NCBI GenBank assembly: GCA_905198745.1
Contig: CAJKDU010000015.1
Coordinates: 1-50,335, forward strand
Reading direction: 5' to 3'
From: an uncultured Prevotella sp.
GTDB taxonomy: Bacteria > Bacteroidota > Bacteroidia > Bacteroidales > Bacteroidaceae
Length of the DNA: 50,335 nt
Below, piece by piece: positions 27,121 through 34,762 of the stretch. Below the pieces are notes generated by a model, which saw nothing but the letters and a program-made list of their open reading frames with translations, did no database searches and was not told where the DNA came from. Made by a program: the position numbers and the translations under genes. Position 1 is the first letter of the stretch. The number at the start of each line of letters is the position of its first letter.

Positions 27121-27212
27121 GTTATCCTGAATACAATCTTTTTACCTTAGAATGCTAATACCTATTGAGATTGAATGTCTGCCTCTGCGAAGAGGCGGAC
27201 ATTTGCATTTTT
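27121..27212 (+). ncRNA. Candidate small RNA, about 90 nt
   Basis: Bounded by a good promoter (27084-27115) and an intrinsic terminator: an 11-bp stem with one G-T pair, TGTCTGCCTCT (27176-27186), loop GCGA, AGAGGCGGACA (27191-27201), then a T-rich tail ending TTTTT at 27212. No convincing open frame lies inside. It is convergent with the kinase-RapZ fusion gene, whose stop codon is at 27326. No known RNA family is recognised. Confidence 0.5.
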
Positions 27213-27263
27213 ATAAGGCTTCACTTCGCCCTTCCACCATTTCCTGGTATTATGCTCCTTGCA

Positions 27264-27304
27264 AAAGAAACGGCATCTCTATCCATGGAAGAACGAGATG
27301 CCGT
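27264..27304 (-). terminator. Terminator of the kinase-RapZ fusion gene
   Basis: A 10-bp stem, ACGGCATCTC (27270-27279) and GAGATGCCGT (27295-27304), is followed on the minus strand by TTTCTTTT. It lies 22 nt past the stop codon. Confidence 0.7.
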
Positions 27305-27325
27305 ATATAAAAAGAGATTTTTCAT

Positions 27326-28885
27326 TTATTCATGATTCGGGCTATTTGCGTCTTTGGCCTCAAATACCTGACTGATGCCCTGCTCCCTGTGGCAGACACG
27401 CACCTCAATGCCGAACTTTTCATGTATGTGTTCCGCCAAATGCTGGGCCGAATAGACACTGCGATGTTGCCCGCCCGTACATCCGAACGAGAACATCAAA
27501 CTGGTGAACCCGCGCTGAATGTAACGTTGCACATGGTGGTCCGCCAATTTGTAGACACTATCCAGGAAGGTAAGGATTTCTCCATCGTCTTCAAGGAATC
27601 GAATGACAGGTTCATCCAACCCCGTAAGTTTCTTGTAGGGTTCGTAGCGTCCTGGATTATGGGTGGAACGACAATCGAACACATAGCCTCCACCATTTCC
27701 CGAAGGATCATCAGGAATGCCCTTGCGGAAACTGAAGCTGTAGACACGCACTACAAGCGGTCCCCTACCGTCGTACTTAGAGTATGTAGCTGGACCATCC
27801 TGAGGATTAGACTGATAGACATTGGTTTCTGCGGTTCTGTAACCGTCGGAACGATTGAGCACAGGCTGGTCGATGACGGTAAACTGGGGCAGTTCAGTGA
27901 GGCGACGCAGCATATCCATCATATAAGGGTAAGGAAAACACTTCAACTGGCACAGTTCACGGAGATTCTGAATGGCTGCCGGAATACTGTCAAGGAAATG
28001 TTTCTTGCGTTCAAAGTAACCCCGGAATCCATAAGCACCGAGAACCTGAAGCGTGCGGAAGAGGACGAACAGGCTGAGCCGCTCCACGAAATGGCGTTCG
28101 GAAGGCACCTCGGTATAATCTTTCAACGAGTGATAGTATTCGTAGACCAGTTCTCTTCGCAATTTATGAGAATATTTGGCTGAAGCCTGCCAAAGGAAAG
28201 ATGCCACATCATAATAGTAGGGTCCCTTTCGGCCACCCTGAAAGTCGATGAAATAAGGATTACCCTTGGCATCAAGCATCACGTTGCGCGCCTGAAAGTC
28301 GCGATACAGGAAACTGTCGATATGTTCGCTTGTCAGGTCCTTTGCAAAGAGATGAAAGTTGGCCTCCAACTTGAGTTCATGAAAGTCAAGTCCCGTAGAC
28401 TTGAGGAAGCAATACTTGAAGTAGTTCAGATCGAAAAGCACGCTTTCCTCGTCGAACTCAGGCTGAGGATAGCAGTTTCCCCACTCCAATCCACGAGCTC
28501 CACGCATCTGCATATTAGGCAATTCGCGGATAGTCCGCTTCAAAAGTTCTTTTTCATAGGCATTGTATCTGCCTCCGGCATCTCGTCCACCCTTTATAGC
28601 ATCAAAGAGCGACACCTCACCGAGATCACTCTGAATGTACCTCAATTCATCGTCACTCACAGCCAGCACTTCAGGCACGGGCAATCGGCGCTCACGAAAA
28701 TGATTGGCCAGGTAAACAAAAGCGTGATCTTCATCACGACTGGTACCCACTACCCCAATCACAGTACTCCCATCGGCAGCTGTGATGCGGTAATATTGCC
28801 GATTGCTTCCGGAACCTGCTAGTTGCTGTATATGAGCTGGAGCCGCACCGGACCAATCGGCATAAAGTTTCAGTAATTTGTCCAT
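27326..28885 (-). CDS. AmgK-like sugar kinase fused to RapZ C-terminal domain
   Basis: 519 residues. Residues 1 to about 330 are an aminoglycoside-phosphotransferase-fold kinase: GSGSNRQYYRI (24-34) in the ATP lobe, catalytic YRDFQARN (194-201) and metal-binding IDFQGG (213-218). The SNRQYYR and YRDFQARN forms resemble AmgK, the kinase that phosphorylates MurNAc/GlcNAc at C1 in cell-wall recycling. Residues about 378-505 match the RapZ C-terminal domain: VYSFSFRKGIP, YVFDCRSTHNPGRY, TGLDEPVIRFL, FGCTGGQHRSVY and CHRE. The RapZ N-terminal P-loop domain is absent. In E. coli that C-terminal domain senses glucosamine 6-phosphate and binds small RNAs. A joint amino-sugar role is inferred. Confidence 0.85.
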   Translation of the reverse strand: MDKLLKLYADWSGAAPAHIQQLAGSGSNRQYYRITAADGSTVIGVVGTSRDEDHAFVYLANHFRERRLPVPEVLAVSDDELRYIQSDLGEVSLFDAIKGGRDAGGRYNAYEKELLKRTIRELPNMQMRGARGLEWGNCYPQPEFDEESVLFDLNYFKYCFLKSTGLDFHELKLEANFHLFAKDLTSEHIDSFLYRDFQARNVMLDAKGNPYFIDFQGGRKGPYYYDVASFLWQASAKYSHKLRRELVYEYYHSLKDYTEVPSERHFVERLSLFVLFRTLQVLGAYGFRGYFERKKHFLDSIPAAIQNLRELCQLKCFPYPYMMDMLRRLTELPQFTVIDQPVLNRSDGYRTAETNVYQSNPQDGPATYSKYDGRGPLVVRVYSFSFRKGIPDDPSGNGGGYVFDCRSTHNPGRYEPYKKLTGLDEPVIRFLEDDGEILTFLDSVYKLADHHVQRYIQRGFTSLMFSFGCTGGQHRSVYSAQHLAEHIHEKFGIEVRVCHREQGISQVFEAKDANSPNHE

Positions 28886-28893
28886 AATTTCCT

Positions 28894-29067
28894 TTATTCT
28901 ATCTCTTCATTCTTTTTCCGGCGTTCATATTGAGCCAAGAGAACGTCGATGACAAGCAGCAGGATAACGATGCCTAGCGTCATGAAAAAGGAATCGGTGA
29001 GGGCGTAAATGCCGCCACACACCACCAGCATAAGAATGAGATGATTGATCTTGATATTCTGTTTCAT
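28894..29067 (-). CDS. Small two-helix membrane protein, unknown function
   Basis: 57 residues from ATG at 29067 (MKQNIKINHLILMLVVCGG). Two hydrophobic stretches (about residues 9-24 and 28-45) are followed by a charged tail, YERRKKNEEIE. It is unrecognised. It lies 8 nt before the kinase-RapZ fusion gene on the same strand and shares its promoter, so it is likely the first gene of a two-gene operon. Its ATG is only 4 nt past the -7 element, which would make the mRNA essentially leaderless. Confidence 0.65.
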   Translation of the reverse strand: MKQNIKINHLILMLVVCGGIYALTDSFFMTLGIVILLLVIDVLLAQYERRKKNEEIE

Positions 29068-29071
29068 ATGG

Positions 29072-29102
29072 CAAAGGTAGTGCAAATCGAGTACAACTCA
29101 AA
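29072..29102 (-). promoter_or_regulatory. Promoter of the small membrane protein / kinase-RapZ operon
   Basis: On the minus strand TTTG (29099-29102), exactly 19 nt, then TACCTTTG (29072-29079). It is an excellent match and abuts the ATG at 29067. Confidence 0.8.
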
Positions 29103-29238
29103 ATAAATGAGAAGGATATTCCATATAGACGCACAAAAAAAGGTTATCCGGAATTTGGAGTGACTCTTGATGTCACTCACTATCTGAATGGCATCAATTC
29201 CTTCCGAACCAGAACATGGTCACTAAACGCCCCTGTTG

Positions 29239-29282
29239 CAGATTATTAGTGGCAGAGTTATGATGTGCAAATGGCCGACTTA
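29239..29282 (-). repeat. 22-bp repeat, array D (2 units, reversed)
   Basis: On the minus strand the unit at 29261-29282 starts TAAGTCGGCCATTTGC, and the unit at 29239-29260 reads TAACTCTGCC then ACTAATAATCTG. The latter shares its first 15 bases with the best unit of array C. It lies about 100 bp from the second TGATAGATG/Z-DNA element. Confidence 0.6.
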
Positions 29283-29379
29283 GGCATGGTCCAACAGTCA
29301 GAGCATTTTTTGCCACGGCCGTGGGCAACGACTGCCCAAATTGATGGACTTATTTGGGGCAGTACACTTGAACTTGACA

Positions 29380-29587
29380 ACCGACTAATCGGTGATAGAT
29401 GTGATAGATACTTAACCATCTATCACGCATCTATCACTCCACTTATCTCGCTCATAATCACACGTATAATGTAAAACATCAAGAAAAAGTGATAGATAGT
29501 GCCGAAAAACAAAAAAACTTTTCCTGCGTGCGCACGCGCGCGTATAGCGCTCTTCAAACAGGGAGGCGAAAGACGAAGCCAAGTAAA
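29380..29587 (-). repeat. TGATAGATG/Z-DNA repeat element, copy 2 (inverted)
   Basis: Read on the minus strand the order matches copy 1: TTTACTTG (29580-29587); an alternating purine-pyrimidine GC run (29525-29544); AAAAGTTTT; box 1 CACTATCTATCACT (29488-29501); 49 nt; box 2, two TGATAGATG units joined by CG (29417-29438); 6 nt; box 3, inverted units (29391-29410); then GATTAGTCGG. Boxes 1 and 2 and their spacing are identical to copy 1. Confidence 0.75.
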
Positions 29588-29867
29588 TGCGAGACTTGCA
29601 GCCCTTTTTTAATCAATCCCAACATTGAGCCCACAAGTATCACAACAAATCCCAGACGCACAAAAAAAATCGGATGTCATCACGACAACCGACTTTCATA
29701 AACAAACTACTTAAAAACTAATCTACTAAAACAAATCAAAAAAATATCTTTATCCTTATTGATTTCTTGTCTTAAATGTGTTTTGTACACTTGCAAAATT
29801 AGCGAAAAATAAAAATCACTCCAAATATTTCCTCATAAAAATGCAGTAATACAAGACGAAAAGAGAC

Positions 29868-29903
29868 AAAAAACGGGAGCCTTCCAAAAGAAGCTCCCGT
29901 TTT
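29868..29903 (-). terminator. groEL terminator
   Basis: ACGGGAGC (29873-29880) and GCTCCCGT (29893-29900), extended by A/T pairs, form a strong hairpin followed on the minus strand by a run of six T residues. It lies 20 nt past the groEL stop codon. Confidence 0.85.
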
Positions 29904-29923
29904 GTTATGTTGGGTTTACAAAA

Positions 29924-31552
29924 TTACATCATACCACCCATACCTGGCTGGCCCATAGGAGCCTGTGGCTTTTCTTCGGGTTTGTCGCAAATCAAGCACT
30001 CTGTTGTAAGGAACATGCCGGCAATGGAAGCAGCGTTTTCCAGAGCGACACGCTCAACCTTGGCAGGGTCAATGACACCCGCAGCACGGAGGTCTTCGTA
30101 GCAGTCCTTGCGGGCATTGTAGCCAAAGTCGCCTTCGCCCTCGCGCACCTTCTGCACAACCACAGCACCTTCACCACCTGCGTTACGGACAATCTGGCGA
30201 AGAGGTTCCTCAATGGCACGTTCAACGATGTTGATACCAGTCTGCTCATCAGCATTGTCGCCCTTCACGTCCTTCAATGTGTCAAGTGCACGGATATAAG
30301 TAGTACCGCCACCTACGACAACGCCTTCCTCTATGGCTGCACGTGTAGCACAGAGAGCGTCGTCTACGCGGTCTTTCTTTTCCTTCATTTCCACCTCGCT
30401 GTTGGCTCCGACATAGAGTACTGCCACACCGCCTGCCAACTTGGCCAGACGCTCCTGCAACTTTTCCTTGTCGTAAGAACTTGTTGTATTGCTAATTTCG
30501 TTCTTAATCTGAGCCACACGATCTGCGATAGCCTGCTTGTCGCCGGCACCGTTAACGATGGTTGTATTCTCTTTGCTGACAGTTACCTTGTCGCAAGTAC
30601 CACACATTTCGAGTGTAGCCTTGTCAAGAGTCAGACCCTTTTCCTCACTGATAACCACGCCGCCTGTCAGTATGGCAATGTCTTCAAGCATAGCCTTACG
30701 ACGGTCGCCAAAGCCAGGAGCCTTGACTGCACAAATCTTCAAGCCACCACGCAGACGGTTTACAACCAATGTGGTAAGAGCTTCTGAGTCAACATCCTCT
30801 GCAATGACGAGCAACGGACGGCCACTTTCGGCTGCAGGCTGGAGAATAGGCAGGAAATCTTTGAGATTGCTGATCTTCTTGTCATAGATGAGAATGTAAG
30901 GGTTATCCATCACACATTCCATCTTGTCTGCATCTGTAACAAAGTAACCGCTCAGATAACCGCGGTCAAACTGCATACCTTCAACCACGCCGATACTTGT
31001 GTCACGGCTCTTGCTTTCCTCGATGGTAATCACACCATCCTTGGAAACCTTGCGCATGGCATCAGCGAGCAACTTACCTATTTCAGGATCGTTGTTGGCA
31101 CTGATGGTTGCCACCTGCTCTATCTTGTCATAGTTGTCGCCTACCTGTTCTGCATTCTTCTTGATGTATTCCACCACAGCGCCGACTGCCTTATCGATAC
31201 CGCGCTTCAAGTCCATTGGGTTTGCACCTGCAGTAACATTCTTCAAGCCTTCGGTCACGATAGCCTGTGTAAGGATGGTTGCGGTTGTTGTACCGTCACC
31301 AGCGTCATCACCAGTCTTGCTGGCCACGCTCTTGACGAGTTGGGCACCTGTGTTCTCGAACTTATCTTCGAGTTCCACTTCCTTGGCAACGGTCACACCG
31401 TCCTTGGTAATCTGAGGAGCGCCAAATTTCTTTTCGATGACCACATTGCGTCCCTTAGGACCAAGAGTCACCTTCACTGCGTTAGCCAACTGATCAACGC
31501 CCTTCTTCAAAAGGTCGCGTGCATCGACATCAAACTTTATTTCTTTAGCCAT
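29924..31552 (-). CDS. groL: Chaperonin GroEL
   Basis: 542 residues, the 60-kDa chaperonin. Diagnostic stretches are AVKVTLGPKGRNVVIEKKFG (25-44), GDDAGDGTTTATILTQAI, with the ATP-site aspartate, and AAVEEG-like AAIEEGVVVGGGT near residue 400. The C-terminus carries a Gly-Met tail, GMGGMM. It follows groES with a 30-nt gap, as in the usual groESL operon. Confidence 0.98.
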   Translation of the reverse strand: MAKEIKFDVDARDLLKKGVDQLANAVKVTLGPKGRNVVIEKKFGAPQITKDGVTVAKEVELEDKFENTGAQLVKSVASKTGDDAGDGTTTATILTQAIVTEGLKNVTAGANPMDLKRGIDKAVGAVVEYIKKNAEQVGDNYDKIEQVATISANNDPEIGKLLADAMRKVSKDGVITIEESKSRDTSIGVVEGMQFDRGYLSGYFVTDADKMECVMDNPYILIYDKKISNLKDFLPILQPAAESGRPLLVIAEDVDSEALTTLVVNRLRGGLKICAVKAPGFGDRRKAMLEDIAILTGGVVISEEKGLTLDKATLEMCGTCDKVTVSKENTTIVNGAGDKQAIADRVAQIKNEISNTTSSYDKEKLQERLAKLAGGVAVLYVGANSEVEMKEKKDRVDDALCATRAAIEEGVVVGGGTTYIRALDTLKDVKGDNADEQTGINIVERAIEEPLRQIVRNAGGEGAVVVQKVREGEGDFGYNARKDCYEDLRAAGVIDPAKVERVALENAASIAGMFLTTECLICDKPEEKPQAPMGQPGMGGMM

Positions 31553-31582
31553 TATCTTGTCTTTTTAAAAATTATACATGTA

Positions 31583-31855
31583 TTATTTATTAACTACAGC
31601 GAGAATGTCGCTTTGGCGCATAATCAAGTATTTGGTTCCTTCAAATTCGAGTTCTGTGCCTGAATACTTGCCATAAAGCACCTCATCACCTTCCTTGAGA
31701 ATCATCTCCTCATCCTTGGTACCGTTGCCTGTGGCTACAATCTTGCCATGCTGTGGTTTTTCCTTGGCTGTATCAGGGATAATAATTCCACCTACTTTTT
31801 CTTCAGCTGGTGCGGGCAATACCAGCACTCTGTCTGCTAATGGTTTAATATTCAT
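31583..31855 (-). CDS. groS: Co-chaperonin GroES
   Basis: 90 residues from ATG at 31855 (MNIKPLADRVLVLPAPAEEKVGG); the upstream frame extension is not supported. The mobile loop (EEKVGGIIIPDTAKEKP) and the GTKYLIMRQSDILAVV ending are typical. It caps the GroEL ring. It is the first gene of groESL. No TAnnTTTG promoter lies in the expected place; an inverted repeat is found instead. Confidence 0.97.
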   Translation of the reverse strand: MNIKPLADRVLVLPAPAEEKVGGIIIPDTAKEKPQHGKIVATGNGTKDEEMILKEGDEVLYGKYSGTELEFEGTKYLIMRQSDILAVVNK

Positions 31856-31899
31856 AACTTTTTTATTTTTAGTTGTTCTTATTTGTTTCTGCCATGTTC

Positions 31900-31969
31900 C
31901 TATACGAAAAGTGTGCCAAACCTGCACACTGACAGATTTGGCACACTCACGACTGACACTTTTGTCAGT
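31900..31969 (-). promoter_or_regulatory. Candidate heat-shock operator/promoter upstream of groES
   Basis: GTGTGCCAAA (31911-31920) and TTTGGCACAC (31937-31946) form a perfect 10-bp inverted repeat with a 16-nt centre. Next to it ACTGACA (31952-31958) and TGTCAGT (31963-31969) form a second. Read toward groES, TTTGGCACAC is followed by TTTTCGTATAGG, which has the GG of a sigma-54 -24 element but only a partial -12. No CIRCE element is visible. The second repeat touches the stop codon of the upstream exporter gene. Confidence 0.45.
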
Positions 31970-33378
31970 TACATATGTTCTAGATCCACAAACTTACCCC
32001 TTTCCTTGCGTTCCTGTATCAAACGTTGCAACTTGCGCCGGCGACCGGGAGCAATCCAACGGCGGAAGAACACATTGGGGATGGCCACGCCGACAGCAAT
32101 GAACAGGATGACGAGAGAAGCCTTGACGCCATTCGAGAAGGCTTCGGTCAGCTCACCTACCACGCCCTGCATCTCAATCAAACCGAAAAGAGCACGATAC
32201 ATCAACACACCTGGCACCATCGGAATAACACTTGGGATGGTAAGGATTTGGTGAGGTGTATGAAACTTGTGCACAGCCTTGATGCAAATGATGCTGATAA
32301 GCGCAGAGCCTGCCAGCGAGCCGATAATCAATCCTTGGTCAAGACCTATATTATTATTGCTCGGTCCTAAATTGACAAAGTTGCGGGTGCAAACGGCAAT
32401 GATGCCACCCACAGCCACCACGGGAAGCAACCTACGAGGGATGTTGAAAATCATGGAGAAGCCCATGGCTGAGATTGCAGCCGCCACAGCATAAGATAAA
32501 TAGGTGTTGTGGGGCACCATGCTCAGGTCTTTCACAAAGTTGTCGATGACACAGAACTTGATGGCAACGGCTATGCCGAACGACATGGCAACAACCATGA
32601 GCAGCGTGTTGAGTGCCCGATTAAGTCCCATGTCGAAGTGACTGTCAAGCATATCGCTCACAAAATTGATAAGCGGAACACCTGGCACAATAAACAAGGC
32701 ACATGCCATAAGCGGATGCCAAGGCGTCGTACTATAGAGCACTGACGCGAGCCAACCAGGCAACGCGCCCTGCACCACAGGCATGGAAAGGAAGGCAGAA
32801 AGCCAAGCCAAGAGGGTTGAGAAAAATGCAGCAATGGCAATGTTGGCATAACCGTTGCTGCCCAACTCGTTGAGCCACGCACGGAGACGGAAGCCAAGGA
32901 TGGCGGCTATCGAGGCATAGAAGAATGCTGTCCAGTCGCAGCCGAACTGCACACAGAATCCGCCACAGGCAAAGCCGGCGCCAACAGCCACCTGCCAAGG
33001 AGTATAGTTGCGCTTGGCAGTGCGTATCTTCTCGAACTCCTCTTCATACTTGTCGAGCGAATAATCGTCCTTGATGGCTGTCCAAGTCAGTTTGCTCAAT
33101 GCCGAGATGGCGGTCATGTTGATGCCGTGCTTGTCACAGCGCTGGAACTTGGAAAACGAGTGAATCTCGTCGCTCAGGTTTACCATGAGCATGTTGTAGG
33201 TGACGTGAATATGCAACTTTTCCTCTGGAAGGCCAAGGTAGGCTGCCGTGCGCCACATGTTGCGGTAAATGCGACTTGTGTCGGCAGAACTCTCCACCAA
33301 CAACTGCCCTGTACGGAGAAGCAAGTCGAGCTTGCGCCTCAACAGTTTTTCGGATTCTCTATCCTGTATATCCTGCAT
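31969..33378 (-). CDS. ThrE-type threonine/serine exporter family protein
   Basis: 469 residues. The soluble N-terminal part (RKLDLLLRTGQLLVESSADTSRIYRNM) belongs to the DUF1212/ThrE family. About ten membrane segments follow, and the C-terminal half (SALISIICIKAVHKFHTP, PSVIPMVPGVLMYRAL) matches the second ThrE domain, so both halves are fused in one chain. It is thought to export small neutral amino acids. The promoter element TACCTTTG is at 33449-33456 (minus). It is divergent from the GH105 gene. Confidence 0.9.
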   Translation of the reverse strand: MQDIQDRESEKLLRRKLDLLLRTGQLLVESSADTSRIYRNMWRTAAYLGLPEEKLHIHVTYNMLMVNLSDEIHSFSKFQRCDKHGINMTAISALSKLTWTAIKDDYSLDKYEEEFEKIRTAKRNYTPWQVAVGAGFACGGFCVQFGCDWTAFFYASIAAILGFRLRAWLNELGSNGYANIAIAAFFSTLLAWLSAFLSMPVVQGALPGWLASVLYSTTPWHPLMACALFIVPGVPLINFVSDMLDSHFDMGLNRALNTLLMVVAMSFGIAVAIKFCVIDNFVKDLSMVPHNTYLSYAVAAAISAMGFSMIFNIPRRLLPVVAVGGIIAVCTRNFVNLGPSNNNIGLDQGLIIGSLAGSALISIICIKAVHKFHTPHQILTIPSVIPMVPGVLMYRALFGLIEMQGVVGELTEAFSNGVKASLVILFIAVGVAIPNVFFRRWIAPGRRRKLQRLIQERKERGKFVDLEHM

Positions 33379-33448
33379 GATAACGTATAATAGTTAGTAT
33401 TTATTCCTGTTGTATAAATATACCTTATATATTCAAAGAAATCGACCG

Positions 33449-33456
33449 CAAAGGTA
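33449..33456 (-). promoter_or_regulatory. Promoter -7 element of the ThrE-type gene
   Basis: TACCTTTG on the minus strand, 70 nt upstream of the ATG. No good -33 match is seen. Confidence 0.5.
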
Positions 33457-33550
33457 CTAACTTTATGCGAGACGAGGAAATTGTTTCTGATTTTTTGATT
33501 TATGAACTATAAAAATTGTTTCTTTCCTACATACATATTTATAATTATGC

Positions 33551-33558
33551 TAACTTTG
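33551..33558 (+). promoter_or_regulatory. Promoter -7 element of the GH105-GH106 operon
   Basis: TAACTTTG, 44 nt upstream of the GH105 ATG at 33603. The leader is A-rich. The -33 region is weak. Confidence 0.5.
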
Positions 33559-33602
33559 CAGGGAAGAATAAAAACAAACAAATCAACATTTACCCATTTA
33601 TC

Positions 33603-34739
33603 ATGAACAAGTTAAAAGCGACAATCATCGCATTTGCGTTGACAATCTGTGCAACTCCTTTGATTGCCCAGAATCAGAAAGCCACACAAGTGTTGAACAC
33701 TTTGAGATCAACAAACTCTTACTTCATGAAGAAGTATGCAGACCCTACACTTCCCACATTCGTCAAGCGCGAGCGCCCCAGCAGCCTCTGGACCCGCGGC
33801 GTGTATTACGAAGGACTGATGGCACTCAACGAAATTGACCCACAGCAGTCCTACATAGCCTACACAGACCGTTGGGCTTCGTTCCACAAGTGGACACCCC
33901 GCAACGGCGTGAAGACGACACACGCTGACGACCAGTGCTGCACTCAGACCTACCTGATGCGCTATGAAACCACCAAAGACGACGTGATGAAGAAATTCGT
34001 CATTGAAGACTTTGACAACCAGATTGCCACCGGACGCATTGACTACTGGACCTGGATTGATGCCATCCAGATGGCCATGCCTGCCTATGCACACCTTTAC
34101 AAAATCACAGGCGAGCGCAAATACATTGACGTGGCCATGAAGATGTACAACTGGTCGCGCAACGAGTGCGGTGGCGGATGCTACAATGCCAAGGAAGGTC
34201 TGTGGTGGAGAGACAAGGACTTTGTGCCTCCCTATAAGGAACAAGACGGCAACAACTGTTACTGGAGTCGTGGCAACGGTTGGGTGTATGTGGCTCTCTG
34301 CCGCGTAATGGACCAGCTCTCGCCCAAGGACAAGTATTACAAGCAGCTCAAGAAGGACTTCATCGCCATGAGCGTGGCCCTCGCCAAGATTCAGCGCGAG
34401 GATGGCTTTTGGAACGTAAGCCTCGTTTCGCCCACCACATTCGGCGGCAAGGAGACAACAGGCACGTCACTCTTCCTTGCCGGCATGAGCTGGGGCATAC
34501 GCCACGGCATCCTTGCAGCCAAGACATACCGCCCCATCGTGGACAAGGCATGGAACGGTATGGAAACCTATGCCGTGCATCCCAACGGATTCCTCGGCTA
34601 CGTTCAGGGCACGGGCAAAGAGCCTAAAGACGGACAGCCCGTCACCTATACCAAGGTGCCCGACTTTGAAGACTTCGGTCTCGGTTGCTTCCTCCTTGGT
34701 GGCGTGGAATACTACAAGCTGCTCACAAGCGGCAAATAA
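33603..34739 (+). CDS. GH105-type unsaturated rhamnogalacturonyl hydrolase
   Basis: 378 residues from ATG at 33603, where a signal peptide begins (MNKLKATIIAFALTICATPLIAQ). The (alpha/alpha)6-barrel signature is seen in SSLWTRGVYYEGLMAL, WTWIDAIQMAMPAYAHL (Asp153 is the likely general acid) and YWSRGNGWVYVALCRVM. GH105 removes the unsaturated uronic acid left by rhamnogalacturonan lyases. A GH88-type activity is the main alternative. It lies 23 nt upstream of the GH106 gene and is co-transcribed with it. The signal predicts periplasmic location. Confidence 0.9.
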   Translation: MNKLKATIIAFALTICATPLIAQNQKATQVLNTLRSTNSYFMKKYADPTLPTFVKRERPSSLWTRGVYYEGLMALNEIDPQQSYIAYTDRWASFHKWTPRNGVKTTHADDQCCTQTYLMRYETTKDDVMKKFVIEDFDNQIATGRIDYWTWIDAIQMAMPAYAHLYKITGERKYIDVAMKMYNWSRNECGGGCYNAKEGLWWRDKDFVPPYKEQDGNNCYWSRGNGWVYVALCRVMDQLSPKDKYYKQLKKDFIAMSVALAKIQREDGFWNVSLVSPTTFGGKETTGTSLFLAGMSWGIRHGILAAKTYRPIVDKAWNGMETYAVHPNGFLGYVQGTGKEPKDGQPVTYTKVPDFEDFGLGCFLLGGVEYYKLLTSGK

Positions 34740-34762
34740 TCCCAGAACACATTCCTTTGACA

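Larger units (their letters stand above)
29103..29867. other. Gene-poor region, about 0.8 kb
   Basis: No recognisable gene. It contains a hairpin with arms GAGTGAC/GTCACTC at 29158-29178, two reversed 22-bp repeat units (29239-29282) and the inverted second copy of the TGATAGATG/Z-DNA element (29380-29587). The rest is AT-rich. Confidence 0.5.

Noticed and set aside
31911..31946. CIRCE element upstream of groES
   Set aside because: The sequence does not match TTAGCACTC and its complement; only a different inverted repeat is present.
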